DNA of 64,000 bases. Origin: Saccharospirillum salsuginis. Lineage in GTDB: Bacteria > Pseudomonadota > Gammaproteobacteria > Pseudomonadales > Natronospirillaceae. The position numbers and the translations under genes were made by a program. The stretch covers positions 62,001 to 126,000 of the forward strand of contig NZ_BMXR01000003.1 in assembly GCF_014651855.1 (NCBI RefSeq). The letters are read 5' to 3'. Each line of letters starts with the position of its first letter. Positions within the stretch are counted from its first letter, which is position 1. A model generated the notes under the pieces. The model ran no database searches. It was not told the DNA's origin and was given only the letters and a program-made list of their open reading frames with translations. Below, one piece after another: positions 54,006 through 62,618 of the stretch.

Positions 54006-55076
54006 TTACAGGCGTTGACCACTGCGGCTGTCGAACAGATGCCAGGCATCCTCCGGCCAGCTCAAACCCAATTGAGGCTCATCATGCCGTTCGAACTTGG
54101 GCAGATTCAACACCACCTCGGCGTCGGCCACCTGGCCATGCAGCAACTGGCTGACCCCGAGTTCCTCGCCCATGCCCACGTCGAACGTCACCAGCCCGTC
54201 CCGCACCGTCTCGGTGACCGCGATCTGCTCGGGACGAACCCCGAGCGTGATGTCCGTGACCCCATTCAATGCGGGTCGCTGTTCAGCCGGCAAGGTCAGT
54301 CGCTGGCCATCGGTCAACACCAGATCGCCGCCATCGACGCGTGTACTGAAAAAATTCATCGCCGGCGCGCCCATGAAACTCGCCACAAACAGACTGGCCG
54401 GCCGATGGTAGACATCGCGCGGTGTGCCCACCTGTTCGATCTCGCCACCGTTCAACACCACGATGCGGTCGGCGAGCGTCATCGCCTCGACCTGATCGTG
54501 GGTGACGAAGATCGACGTCGCGCTCAACTTACGCTGCAGTTTCTTGATCTCCAGGCGCATGTGGGCGCGCAACTTGGCGTCCAGATTCGACAGCGGTTCG
54601 TCGAACAGAAACAGTTGCGGGTCGCGCACGATGGCGCGGCCCATGGCCACGCGTTGGCGCTGGCCGCCGGAGAGTTGCTGCGGTTTGCGATCGAGGTAGT
54701 CGTTGATCTGCAGCAGATCCGCTGCTTCGCGCACCTTGCGATCGATTTCGGTCGCCTCGACACCCCGGTTTTTCAGCCCGTAGGCCAGGTTTTTATAGAC
54801 CGTCATGTGCGGGTAGAGGGCGTAATTCTGGAACACCATGGCAATGTCGCGCTTGGCCGGCGGTTCGGTGTCCACCCGCCGATCACCGATGTGGATCTCG
54901 CCCCCCGTCAGGCTTTCCAGCCCGGCGATGGACCGCAGAATGGTGGACTTGCCGCACCCGGAGGGACCGACCAGAACAACGAATTCTCCCGGTTCGATGT
55001 CCAGCGACAGGCCTTTCACCGCCCGGTGGCCGTTGGGGTAGGTTTTCTCGATGGAAGTGAGGGTCAATGCACCCAT
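54006..55076 (-). CDS. ugpC: Glycerol-3-phosphate ABC importer, ATPase subunit
   Basis: The 356-residue ATPase energises the ugp importer. It shows Walker A GPSGCGKST (37-45), the Q-loop in MVFQNYALYPHMTVYKNLAYGLKNRG, signature LSGGQ (135-139), Walker B LFLFDEP (155-161), and the H-loop FVTHDQVEA. The C-terminal part (about 235-356) is the MOI/TOBE-type regulatory domain of the MalK/UgpC class. The start at 55076 is at the domain beginning and has GGAG upstream. It is the last gene of ugpBAEC. Confidence 0.9.
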   Translation of the reverse strand: MGALTLTSIEKTYPNGHRAVKGLSLDIEPGEFVVLVGPSGCGKSTILRSIAGLESLTGGEIHIGDRRVDTEPPAKRDIAMVFQNYALYPHMTVYKNLAYGLKNRGVEATEIDRKVREAADLLQINDYLDRKPQQLSGGQRQRVAMGRAIVRDPQLFLFDEPLSNLDAKLRAHMRLEIKKLQRKLSATSIFVTHDQVEAMTLADRIVVLNGGEIEQVGTPRDVYHRPASLFVASFMGAPAMNFFSTRVDGGDLVLTDGQRLTLPAEQRPALNGVTDITLGVRPEQIAVTETVRDGLVTFDVGMGEELGVSQLLHGQVADAEVVLNLPKFERHDEPQLGLSWPEDAWHLFDSRSGQRL

Positions 55077-55092
55077 GACTGCGTTTACTCCG

Positions 55093-55935
55093 TTATTTTT
55101 CCGATTCCACCAGTCCCTGGATAAACCAGCGCTGGAACAAGACGACCACCGCAACCGGCGGCAGCATGGCGAGGATGACCAGGGCGAAGGCGACGTTGTA
55201 TTCCGGCACCCGGCCTTCGCGAACCACGCTCAGAATGTGCTTCAGGCCCATGACGATGGTGTAGTACCCCTCTTCGGTCGTCATGATCAGCGGCCACAGA
55301 TACTGGTTCCAGCCGACCACGAACATGATGATGAAGATGGCGGCCATCATGGTGCGCGACAGCGGCACCAGGATGTCCTTGAAGAAGCGCCAGGGGCCGG
55401 CGTTGTCCAGCGTGGCCGCTTCGAGCAGTTCATTGGGCACCGTCTTGTAGAACTGGCGGAAGTAGAAGGTGGCGGTGGCCGAGGCGATCAGCGGTACGAT
55501 CAAACCGGTGTAGCTGTTCAACAGGTTCAGGTCGCTGACCACTTCGTAGGACGGCACGATGCGCACCTCCAGCGGCAGCAACAGCGTGCAGAAAATCGCC
55601 CAGAACAGGAACGTCGCCAGCGGAAACCGGAAATACACCAGGGCATAGGCGGCCGCCATCGAGACGATGATTTTGCCCACGGCGAAACCGACGCCCATGA
55701 TCATCGAATTGATCAGCATGCGCAGGCCGGTGGCGGTATCGGTAAAGCCGGACGCCGTGGTCAGCGCCTGGCCATAGGGCGCCAGCCCTTCGCCTCCGGG
55801 CAACCACTGCAGCCCTTCGCGAATCAGGGTGTCGACGGAATGGGTGGAGCTGGCGAACAGCAACCACAGGGGCGTCAGCAGGAAGAGCACGCCGACGATC
55901 AGAATCAGGTGATCGCTCCAATGGTCTTTGGTCAC
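55093..55935 (-). CDS. ugpE: Glycerol-3-phosphate ABC importer, permease UgpE
   Basis: The 280-residue inner-membrane permease has six helices and the EAA loop (LLEAATLDNAGPWRFFKDILVPLSRT, about 176-200). It uses a GTG start with a strong AGGAGGG site. The length and the position between ugpA and ugpC agree with UgpE. Confidence 0.9.
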   Translation of the reverse strand: MTKDHWSDHLILIVGVLFLLTPLWLLFASSTHSVDTLIREGLQWLPGGEGLAPYGQALTTASGFTDTATGLRMLINSMIMGVGFAVGKIIVSMAAAYALVYFRFPLATFLFWAIFCTLLLPLEVRIVPSYEVVSDLNLLNSYTGLIVPLIASATATFYFRQFYKTVPNELLEAATLDNAGPWRFFKDILVPLSRTMMAAIFIIMFVVGWNQYLWPLIMTTEEGYYTIVMGLKHILSVVREGRVPEYNVAFALVILAMLPPVAVVVLFQRWFIQGLVESEK

Positions 55936-55947
55936 GCGCGGTCCCTC

Positions 55948-56832
55948 CTAGTAGTGAATCTTGCGTTCGATGAAACGGAACTGGACCACGGTCAATGCCA
56001 GTACCAACAGCATCAGCACCACGGACTGGGCCGAACTGAGCCCCAGGTCCGCGCCGAGGAAACCGTCCTGATAGACCTTGTACACCAGCGTCGTGGTCGA
56101 GCCGCCCGGACGTCCCTGGGTCAGGGTATCGATCAGGCCGAAGGTTTCGAAAAAGGCGTAGGTCACATTGATGACCAGCAGGAAAAACGCGGTCGGCGCC
56201 AGCAGCGGGAAGGTGATGGTCCAGAAGCGGCGCTGCGGGTTTTCGCAATCGATGTGCGCGGCTTCGCGAATCGATTTGGGAATGCCCTGCAAACCGGCCA
56301 GGAAGAAGACGAAATTGACCGGGATCTGTTTCCACACCGACACCAGAATCAGCATGACACTGGCGTCGAAACCGTCGGTTTCAGGGGCGAAATCCCAACC
56401 CAGGTCGTTGAACAACCCGGACAGAACACCCACCTGGCGATTGAAAATAAAATAGGCCGTAATGCCGGCGACCGCCGGCGCGATGGCATACACCCAGGTC
56501 AGCAATACCCGGTAAGGCGACTGGCCACGAACAATGTTGTTGGCCTTCACGGCCAGCAGCAGGGCAATGGCCAGTGAGAAGAACGACACCAGGGCCGAAT
56601 ACACCATCGTAAAAACGAAGGTTCCCAGATACTCGGGGTCGTTGAACAGGATCCGGTAATTTTCGAACCCGACGAATTGACTGGACAGGCCCCAGGGATC
56701 CTCCAGCATGAACGACAGGTAAAGTGCCTGCGCCGCCGGCCAGAAGAAAAAGATCAGCACGATCAGTATTTGCGGGGCGATGAACAGATAGGGTACCGGG
56801 CTGTGCGGTAACCGTTGACGTTTATCACTCAC
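55948..56832 (-). CDS. ugpA: Glycerol-3-phosphate ABC importer, permease UgpA
   Basis: The 294-residue permease has six membrane helices. ENYRILFNDPEYLGTFVFTMVYSALVSFFSLAIALLLA near the start and an EAA-type loop (IPKSIREAAHIDCENPQRRFWTITFPLL, about 200-228) are typical of the UgpA/MalF class. A GTG start with AAAGGA is likely. It follows ugpB after a gap with two strong hairpins. Confidence 0.9.
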   Translation of the reverse strand: MSDKRQRLPHSPVPYLFIAPQILIVLIFFFWPAAQALYLSFMLEDPWGLSSQFVGFENYRILFNDPEYLGTFVFTMVYSALVSFFSLAIALLLAVKANNIVRGQSPYRVLLTWVYAIAPAVAGITAYFIFNRQVGVLSGLFNDLGWDFAPETDGFDASVMLILVSVWKQIPVNFVFFLAGLQGIPKSIREAAHIDCENPQRRFWTITFPLLAPTAFFLLVINVTYAFFETFGLIDTLTQGRPGGSTTTLVYKVYQDGFLGADLGLSSAQSVVLMLLVLALTVVQFRFIERKIHY

Positions 56833-56859
56833 GGAACAATCCTTTCAGATACAACGCGA

Positions 56860-56924
56860 ACGGGGAAACCGTACAACGATTTCCCCGTCGGGTGTCGGTG
56901 TTCGCCGGCCTGCGAAACCGGCGA
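56860..56924 (-). terminator. Two hairpins between ugpB and ugpA
   Basis: ACGGGGAAA (56860-56868) pairs with TTTCCCCGT (56880-56888) over nine bases; TCGCCGG (56902-56908) pairs with CCGGCGA (56918-56924). Intercistronic stems at this place in ABC operons usually protect or partly end the binding-protein message, so that more binding protein than permease is made. Confidence 0.6.
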
Positions 56925-56938
56925 CGCATCAACCCGGA

Positions 56939-58237
56939 TTACTGAACAGTGCGAGCAAAACGCTTGAGGTTTTTCTCGCCGTCCTGTTCGATGGTGTACA
57001 GCGCCTCTTCGACGCTGACATCACCGGCCATCAGACGGTCCATTTCGCGGTAAATGGTTTCGCGGGTCTGCACATAGAAGCCCATGCGGTAGCCCTTGGC
57101 CCACTCGCCACCGTCCAGGCTCAGCTGCTGGATGCCGACTTCGGCGTCCGGGTTGTCCTGGTAGTAACCGTCCTGTTTGGCCAGGTCATAGGCGGCCGTG
57201 GTGATCGGCACATAGCCGGTTTCACGGTGCCAGAAGTACTGGGTTTCCGGTTGGGTCAGGTACTCGAAAAAAGCGGCGACGGCTTCGTATTCCTCGTCAC
57301 TGTGACCGCTCATCGAAAACAGGGCCGCACCGCCGATAAAGGTGGTGCCGGCGTTTTCGTTGACGCTTTCCCAATAGGGCAGGTAGGTGGTGCCGAAATT
57401 GAAATCGACGGATTGCTTGAGGCCGCCGAAGGAGCCGGAGGAACCCAGCCACATGGACACGTCGCCTTTTTCGAAAGCCGACTGGTTATCGCCCCAGGCG
57501 GAACCGTAATAGCCGTAGTAGCCCGCGTCTTTCCAGTCCTTGACTTCGGACAGGTGCATGGCCAAGGCCTCGTTGTCGTACATCAGTTCGCTGGGCAGAC
57601 CGGAGAAGCCATTGTCGGCATCGGTCAGTTGCAGGTTGTGACGACTGTGGAAGTTCTCGAAGAAAATCCACGGCGTGTGCGACTGGGACAAGGCGGTGTA
57701 ACCCTGCTCTTTCAGTTTGGGTGCGATGCGCTCGAACTCTTCCCAGGTTTTCGGCGGTTGCACGCCGGCCTCGGCCAGGTGCTCTTTGTTGTAGTACAGC
57801 ACCGGCGTGGAACTGTTGAACGGCATACCGATCATCGTGCCGTCGGCATCGGCGTAAAAGTAACGCACACCCGGAATGTAATCGTTGATGTCGAAGGCGG
57901 TGCCATACTCGTTCATCAAATCTTCCACCGGTTTGGTGGCGCCCGGTGCGTTGATGATGGTCGCGGCCCCGGCATCGAAGATCTGGATGATGTGTGGCGC
58001 TTCACCGGCACGGAATGCGGAAATGCCGGCGGTCATGGTTTCTTCGTAGCTGCCCTTGAACACCGGCGTCAGGATGTAGTCGTCCTGGCTGGCGTTAAAG
58101 TCGGTGGCGATCTGATTGACGGTTTCACCGAGGGCGCCGCCCATGGCGTGCCACCATTCGATCTCGGTGGCAGCCAAAGCGGGGGCGCTGATAACCGTTG
58201 CGGCGAATGCGGTCGTAGTCAGGAGGTGCTTCAACAT
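56939..58237 (-). CDS. ugpB: Glycerol-3-phosphate-binding periplasmic protein
   Basis: UgpB captures sn-glycerol-3-phosphate or glycerophosphodiesters in the periplasm. The 432-residue product has a signal peptide (about 1-22, ending PALA). The mature part starts TEIEWWHAMGGALGETVNQIATDFNASQDDYILTPVFKGSYEETMTAGI, closely matching E. coli UgpB, and MPFNSSTPVLYYNKEHL and FIGGAALFSMSG are further shared stretches. AAAGGACGG precedes the ATG. It is the first gene of ugpBAEC. Three dyad repeats lie about 130 bases upstream and may control it. Confidence 0.93.
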   Translation of the reverse strand: MLKHLLTTTAFAATVISAPALAATEIEWWHAMGGALGETVNQIATDFNASQDDYILTPVFKGSYEETMTAGISAFRAGEAPHIIQIFDAGAATIINAPGATKPVEDLMNEYGTAFDINDYIPGVRYFYADADGTMIGMPFNSSTPVLYYNKEHLAEAGVQPPKTWEEFERIAPKLKEQGYTALSQSHTPWIFFENFHSRHNLQLTDADNGFSGLPSELMYDNEALAMHLSEVKDWKDAGYYGYYGSAWGDNQSAFEKGDVSMWLGSSGSFGGLKQSVDFNFGTTYLPYWESVNENAGTTFIGGAALFSMSGHSDEEYEAVAAFFEYLTQPETQYFWHRETGYVPITTAAYDLAKQDGYYQDNPDAEVGIQQLSLDGGEWAKGYRMGFYVQTRETIYREMDRLMAGDVSVEEALYTIEQDGEKNLKRFARTVQ

Positions 58238-58781
58238 GGGTCCGTCCTTTCGTTACTTGGGGTTTTTATTGAATGACTATTCAAGAATTTCCAAGACTAG
58301 CGACGAAGGATGACCGTTCGATGAAAACCAAATGGCGGCTCAATGACAGTCGATGACTTGAACCGCGCTTTGGCACAAACTTTGAGGTTTGGCACAAACC
58401 CTGTCGTTTGGCACAAACACTGCAAATAGTTTTGCTGTCGCCGGTTTACCGGGACTTAATGAGCACAAACTGCACAACTTAGGTGCACTTGTTACCGTAT
58501 GAAACAGGATCTGATTTTCTTGAACAACTTCTTCCATGAAGGCTTTGCGTTGAGCGAGTGGTTCGACGAATAGCCCCTGCCTCTTCGACCGATCCTTCCA
58601 TCGGTCAATCCGCGATGTGTCCTGGCCCGGGCATGTCGGCTGTCGGAATAAACGGCCAAACCTAAAACAACACTGATAACACACGTCGCCCCGGACGGGC
58701 GCTTTGCTGTCTGCGTTACATCGCGGACGGAAAGCCTGTGTCTGTCCGATTCCGGGCGACTGAATGCGAGGAGTTTTTTCC
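58238..58781. other. 544-base divergent gap with an operator-like array
   Basis: The gap separates ugpB and the cyanophycinase gene, which point away from each other. It holds the dyad array at 58369-58418, a further half-site GCACAAAC at 58463-58470 and a TGCAC/GTGCA dyad at 58471-58487. No gene is supported. Confidence 0.6.
58369..58418. promoter_or_regulatory. Three TTTGGCACAAAC dyads at exact 19-base period
   Basis: TTTGGCACAAAC occurs at 58369, 58388 and 58407, always 19 bases apart, with unrelated spacers. The second and third sites are GTTTG-GCA-CAAAC dyads; the second has six-base arms. The third site also fits a sigma-54 promoter on the plus strand: TGGCAC, then GC placed ten bases after the GG (CTGCA), two mismatches from consensus. 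The first two lack the -12 GC. They could be operators for ugpB or for the cyanophycinase gene, or both. Confidence 0.6.
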
Positions 58782-60026
58782 ATGGCACAACATCCAGTTA
58801 AAGCCACCTTGATCGGCCTGGTTATGGCCGGAACCACCCTATCGGCACAGGCCGGTGATCCGACCCTGATGTTGATCGGTGGATCGCTGAACGAGAACGC
58901 CGACATCGTCGGCCGCCTGGTCAATCTGGCCGGCGGCAACAATGGCCGCATCGGTGTCATCACCGCCGGCAGTTATCCGTACCAAAGCGATTGCGATCAG
59001 TACGGCACCAGCACCGATGGCGGCTGCAACGACCCCACCGTCAGCAACTCCAAGATGAACGGCCAGTACTATGTGGACCTGTTCCAGTCCTGGGGCATCG
59101 ACGCCGAGTGGATCCCGATCGACACCGACTGGGCGGCCAACGCCAACGATCCGGCCGTACTGGATCAGATGCAGGGCATGACCGGCTTCTTCTTCGGCGG
59201 CGGCGATCAGCGGCGCTATCTGGAATCTATGATGAGCGGCACCCAGGACAGTGACGCCCTGGCTTACATTCGTCAGGAATTCACCGCCGGCGACGCCGTT
59301 GTGGCGGGCACTTCGGCCGGCGCGGCGGTGATGTCGGATGTCATGATCACCGGCGGTACCAGCTACAATGCGCTGCAATACGGCGCCTATCTGGAAGGTC
59401 AACAGGTTGATCCGGACGATCTGGCCTACACCCAACCCGGGTTCAATTTCTTCCCTTACGGCCTGGTGGACACCCACTTCTCGGCCCGGGGTCGGGCCGG
59501 GCGGATCATCGAGCTGGCACTGGCCACGAATGTACCGGTGGCGTATGGCATGGACGAGGAAACGGCCCTGTTGATCGAAGGGGTCGGGTCCACCGGGATC
59601 GATATGGAAGTGCTGGGACTGAACGGCGTGCACCGTTTTGATACGACCGACGCACGCTGGGGCGGTGGCAGCCGTTACGAACTCTACGACGTCCAGTGGA
59701 GCCATGCCACGCGCGATGAAACGCTCAATTCGGCGAACGGTGCGCTGACATCCACACGCGGTGGCACCTACGAATCCGGTTCGGCCTCCGGCAGTCGCGA
59801 TGTCTTTTCGGTGAGAACGCCGCGTGAGCTGGCCAACATGGGCATCGACCTGGCCTTGAGCTCGGATACGAGCGTCACCGGCCGAACCGACCAAAACCGG
59901 CCACGCTATGAAGTGCGGCTGTACAAGGACAGCGATTTCCAGAGCTTCGGTTCCGGCTTCCCGGGCTTCGAAAGCCTGCGGCTGGACATCTTCAACAGCC
60001 GGATCAATCCGGAATACCTGCCCTAA
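58782..60026 (+). CDS. Exported cyanophycinase-like serine peptidase (S51)
   Basis: Cyanophycinases cut the arginine-aspartate storage polymer cyanophycin to dipeptides. The 414-residue product has a signal peptide (1-24, ending AQA), then PTLMLIGGSLNENADIVGRLVNLAGG, FFFGGGDQRRYLE (136-148) and the nucleophile motif GTSAGAAVMS with S178, the standard S51 features. Export suggests use of external polymer, as in the extracellular cyanophycinases of pseudomonads. No cyanophycin synthetase is in the window. GAGGAG lies eight bases before ATG 58782; a 6-codon longer start at 58764 would spoil the signal peptide. Confidence 0.88.
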   Translation: MAQHPVKATLIGLVMAGTTLSAQAGDPTLMLIGGSLNENADIVGRLVNLAGGNNGRIGVITAGSYPYQSDCDQYGTSTDGGCNDPTVSNSKMNGQYYVDLFQSWGIDAEWIPIDTDWAANANDPAVLDQMQGMTGFFFGGGDQRRYLESMMSGTQDSDALAYIRQEFTAGDAVVAGTSAGAAVMSDVMITGGTSYNALQYGAYLEGQQVDPDDLAYTQPGFNFFPYGLVDTHFSARGRAGRIIELALATNVPVAYGMDEETALLIEGVGSTGIDMEVLGLNGVHRFDTTDARWGGGSRYELYDVQWSHATRDETLNSANGALTSTRGGTYESGSASGSRDVFSVRTPRELANMGIDLALSSDTSVTGRTDQNRPRYEVRLYKDSDFQSFGSGFPGFESLRLDIFNSRINPEYLP

Positions 60027-60089
60027 ATCCGGTGGGTAACAACGAACGGGCGCGGGCTTTTGCGCGCGCTCGTTCTTCACAGCGGGCGG

Positions 60090-61130
60090 TCAATTCCGGT
60101 TTTCTGCCACGACCGCCAGCTTTTTTCGATACACGCTGATCTTATGATCGGCGAGAAAATGCCGCCAGGGCAATTTCTTGATGATGAAGGCCTTCAATCG
60201 ATAGACCAGGCTGACCGAGTACAGCAATCGCACTGTGCGATAATCGCCCGGCGGACAATTGGTGAGAAAGCGCATGTTGCCGGCGTGCAAATAGCCGCCA
60301 AACCGTTTCAACAACCATTGACGTGCCGGTTGCCCTACGCCCGGAATCCACCGCACCAGCCACCCCAGAAAAGACACAACCTCGGTTCCCGGCGGCAGCA
60401 TGGTCACGCAGTCGGCCGAGTTGACCAGTCGGTACATCGGCGTCTTCAGGTCCGACACCCACTCCTCATCACCCACTCGCGGCGCACCGAAGGTATAGCA
60501 GGCGGCCAGGCCACCGGGATGGTTGAGATCGCGCGCGGCCAGTGTGGCCAGGGCGCCGCCCAGACTGTGGCCGGTCAGAACCAAGGGTTGATCCGGGTAG
60601 TTCGCCAGCGCCGCCTTGATGTCCATATAAATCGACTGGAACGCCTGCTGAAAACCTCGATGCACCCGTCCGCCATTGTCGGCATGGGTGGACACGGCAT
60701 CCGCATCGGCCTTGATGTCCTTGATACTGGTCGCCTCGGTACCGCGAAACGCCAACACCAACCCCAGCTTGAGCTTCACCAGAATGGCCTGGGTTCCGGC
60801 TCGATCGAAAGTGGCCACCAGTTCGCCATCGAGCAACGTCAACTCCTGGATCAGTTCCTGTCGTTCTTCGTCCGGGTCATAACCCAGTTTTTCCACGAGC
60901 GCCAACAGAGCCGCCTGACGGGGTTTGTCCAGCAACCGGTCGACCTTTTGCAGCAAGGCGATTCGCTGGGTTTCGGTCATCAAAGGATTGAAGCGCAGAT
61001 ACGCCAGTTCGGAGAGGCAGGCCATCAACCAGGCGGTGCGGTCGCTGTAGGCCAGGCGGTAGTGGGGTGTCCCCTTGGCGAGCAGGGTAGCAAGTTGTTG
61101 CTGTTCGGTATCGGTGGTTATGAGTGGCAT
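60090..61130 (-). CDS. Class 3 lipase-like protein
   Basis: The 346-residue protein is an alpha/beta hydrolase of the lipase class 3 kind: LVLAFRGTEATSIKDIKADADAV with the oxyanion region, HRGFQQAFQSIY, the nucleophile elbow TGHSLGGALATLAARDL with S189, and CYTFGAPRVGDEEW. The expected acid is D248-like in VNSADCVTMLPP, and the histidine is likely in YLHAGN. No signal peptide is present. ATG 61130 has AAGGAAG upstream; an upstream start at 61178 is less likely. A gene-free stretch of about 150 bases precedes it. Confidence 0.83.
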   Translation of the reverse strand: MPLITTDTEQQQLATLLAKGTPHYRLAYSDRTAWLMACLSELAYLRFNPLMTETQRIALLQKVDRLLDKPRQAALLALVEKLGYDPDEERQELIQELTLLDGELVATFDRAGTQAILVKLKLGLVLAFRGTEATSIKDIKADADAVSTHADNGGRVHRGFQQAFQSIYMDIKAALANYPDQPLVLTGHSLGGALATLAARDLNHPGGLAACYTFGAPRVGDEEWVSDLKTPMYRLVNSADCVTMLPPGTEVVSFLGWLVRWIPGVGQPARQWLLKRFGGYLHAGNMRFLTNCPPGDYRTVRLLYSVSLVYRLKAFIIKKLPWRHFLADHKISVYRKKLAVVAENRN

Positions 61131-61282
61131 AAGAGCTTCCTTTGCTTGGCGGCCATCCGGTCGCTCGGCGGACCTCATCCAGCGTTATCTAACGGTAGCA
61201 GATGACACCGGTCCTGCCACACTCGGCTAATCGGCCGATCTCCACCGAAAGCCGATTCGCTGTCGATCCTGACCTGGCCGAC

Positions 61283-62614
61283 TTACACCAGGGTGCGCAA
61301 ATCCAGCCCACCGGTTTCCAGCGGGAAATCCGCATTGAATTCTTCCACACCGGCCCAGTAGCGCAGCAGTTGCTGCAGATGGGCCGGCAGAATGATCCCG
61401 GCCGAGCTGTCGTTCGGATCCGGATTCAGACTCAGATCGCTGTTGAGGCCTAGCGACTCAAACGCGTCCGTTGTACCGCCTACCCGGTTCGTCGAAAAGC
61501 CGCCGTCACGCATCAAAATGGCGCTGCCCAGCGGCCAGTGATCCTTGCCTTCACCGTCGTTGTACCAGGGCGTGCGGCCAAAGTCCGAGGCGACGACCAC
61601 GCGCAGCCGACCGACCAGATTGGTGCCGAACTGCTGGTCCATGCGTGCGGCTTCCTCCCACAGGTACACCAGGCCGTCGGTCAGTTGGGTCAGGGCGCGT
61701 CCCTGATCGACATCGTGGGTGGCGTGGGTGTCGAACCCCCATTGCACCAGATCGGCCGAGACGGTCAGGCCTGCCGCCGCGGACACCAGGGCGAGTTGGA
61801 TCTGCCGCAGCAACGGGTGCCAGTTACCGTCGACATCCGTGGTCGGTGCCAGTTCCTCCGGCATGTAATCGTTCAGGGCGGCCAGTTGGTCGCGGCCTGC
61901 CCGGCTGCTTTCCAGAAAGCCGGCGGCTTGTGTCAGGCGGCGGGTCAGGGCGGTGCGTGCCTGCAGCCGGTCCATTCGCGCCTGGCGCGCCTGTTCGATC
62001 AGATCCAGGCTGTCGGCGCGATGAAACCGGGTGTCGATCCAGCTCGGGTGAAACCGGTTCGGGTCGATCAGGTCGCGCAGCGCGTTCGGGTCCTGCATCA
62101 GCGTGAACTGGGTCAGGCCGGCCGTCTCGCGGTAACCGCCGTTGCTCAGAAACGCCAGCGGCAGGCCTTGCCCGTGTTGCGCGGCGGCCAGGGCCGTCAA
62201 GGCCGGGTAGCCGTCGGCGAAGCGACCGCTGAAGGTGTGGCGCACACCGGCGCTGTGGGCGTTGGTCTGGGCGTCGATGCCGTTGATCACCAGCATGCGG
62301 TCGCCCAGGGTGTCGAACAGGCGGGCGTTGTCGGCGAAGGGAGCGTAGTTCAGGCCACTGTTCGACGTTTGAACGGTGCCACCCTGTTCGGCCCAGGTGT
62401 TGATCCAGACCGACTCGCCGGTATTCGGGTTCTGCCGGGTGCCGGCCTTGGGGTCGCACAGACTGGTGACGTCCCAGCCGCCCTCGGCGAACACCGTGAA
62501 ATAGATCGGCCCCTCGTAGCGGGTGCTTTCGGCCCGGGCCGGTCGGCCGAAACCGGCGGCTGTGGGCAACAGGCCGGCGGCGATCATGGCTTTCAACAGG
62601 TCGCGTCGCTGCAT
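61283..62614 (-). CDS. DUF1501-family exported protein
   Basis: The 443-residue protein has a twin-arginine-like start (MQRRDLLKAMIAAGLLPTAAGFGRPARA), typical for this family, and later GFDTHATHDVDQGRALTQLTDGLVYL and VVASDFGRTPWYNDGEGKDHWPLGSAILM, the sulfatase-like metal-site segments of DUF1501 proteins. Such proteins occur beside planctomycete-type cytochrome or DUF1800 genes, here next to the gene upstream. Its ATG is four bases after the stop of that gene. The function is unknown. Confidence 0.85.
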   Translation of the reverse strand: MQRRDLLKAMIAAGLLPTAAGFGRPARAESTRYEGPIYFTVFAEGGWDVTSLCDPKAGTRQNPNTGESVWINTWAEQGGTVQTSNSGLNYAPFADNARLFDTLGDRMLVINGIDAQTNAHSAGVRHTFSGRFADGYPALTALAAAQHGQGLPLAFLSNGGYRETAGLTQFTLMQDPNALRDLIDPNRFHPSWIDTRFHRADSLDLIEQARQARMDRLQARTALTRRLTQAAGFLESSRAGRDQLAALNDYMPEELAPTTDVDGNWHPLLRQIQLALVSAAAGLTVSADLVQWGFDTHATHDVDQGRALTQLTDGLVYLWEEAARMDQQFGTNLVGRLRVVVASDFGRTPWYNDGEGKDHWPLGSAILMRDGGFSTNRVGGTTDAFESLGLNSDLSLNPDPNDSSAGIILPAHLQQLLRYWAGVEEFNADFPLETGGLDLRTLV

Positions 62615-62618
62615 GGCC

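Noticed and set aside
58369..58418. Possible CRISPR array
   Set aside because: The repeats are only 12 bases with 7-base spacers and three copies; no cas genes. A regulator-binding array fits better.
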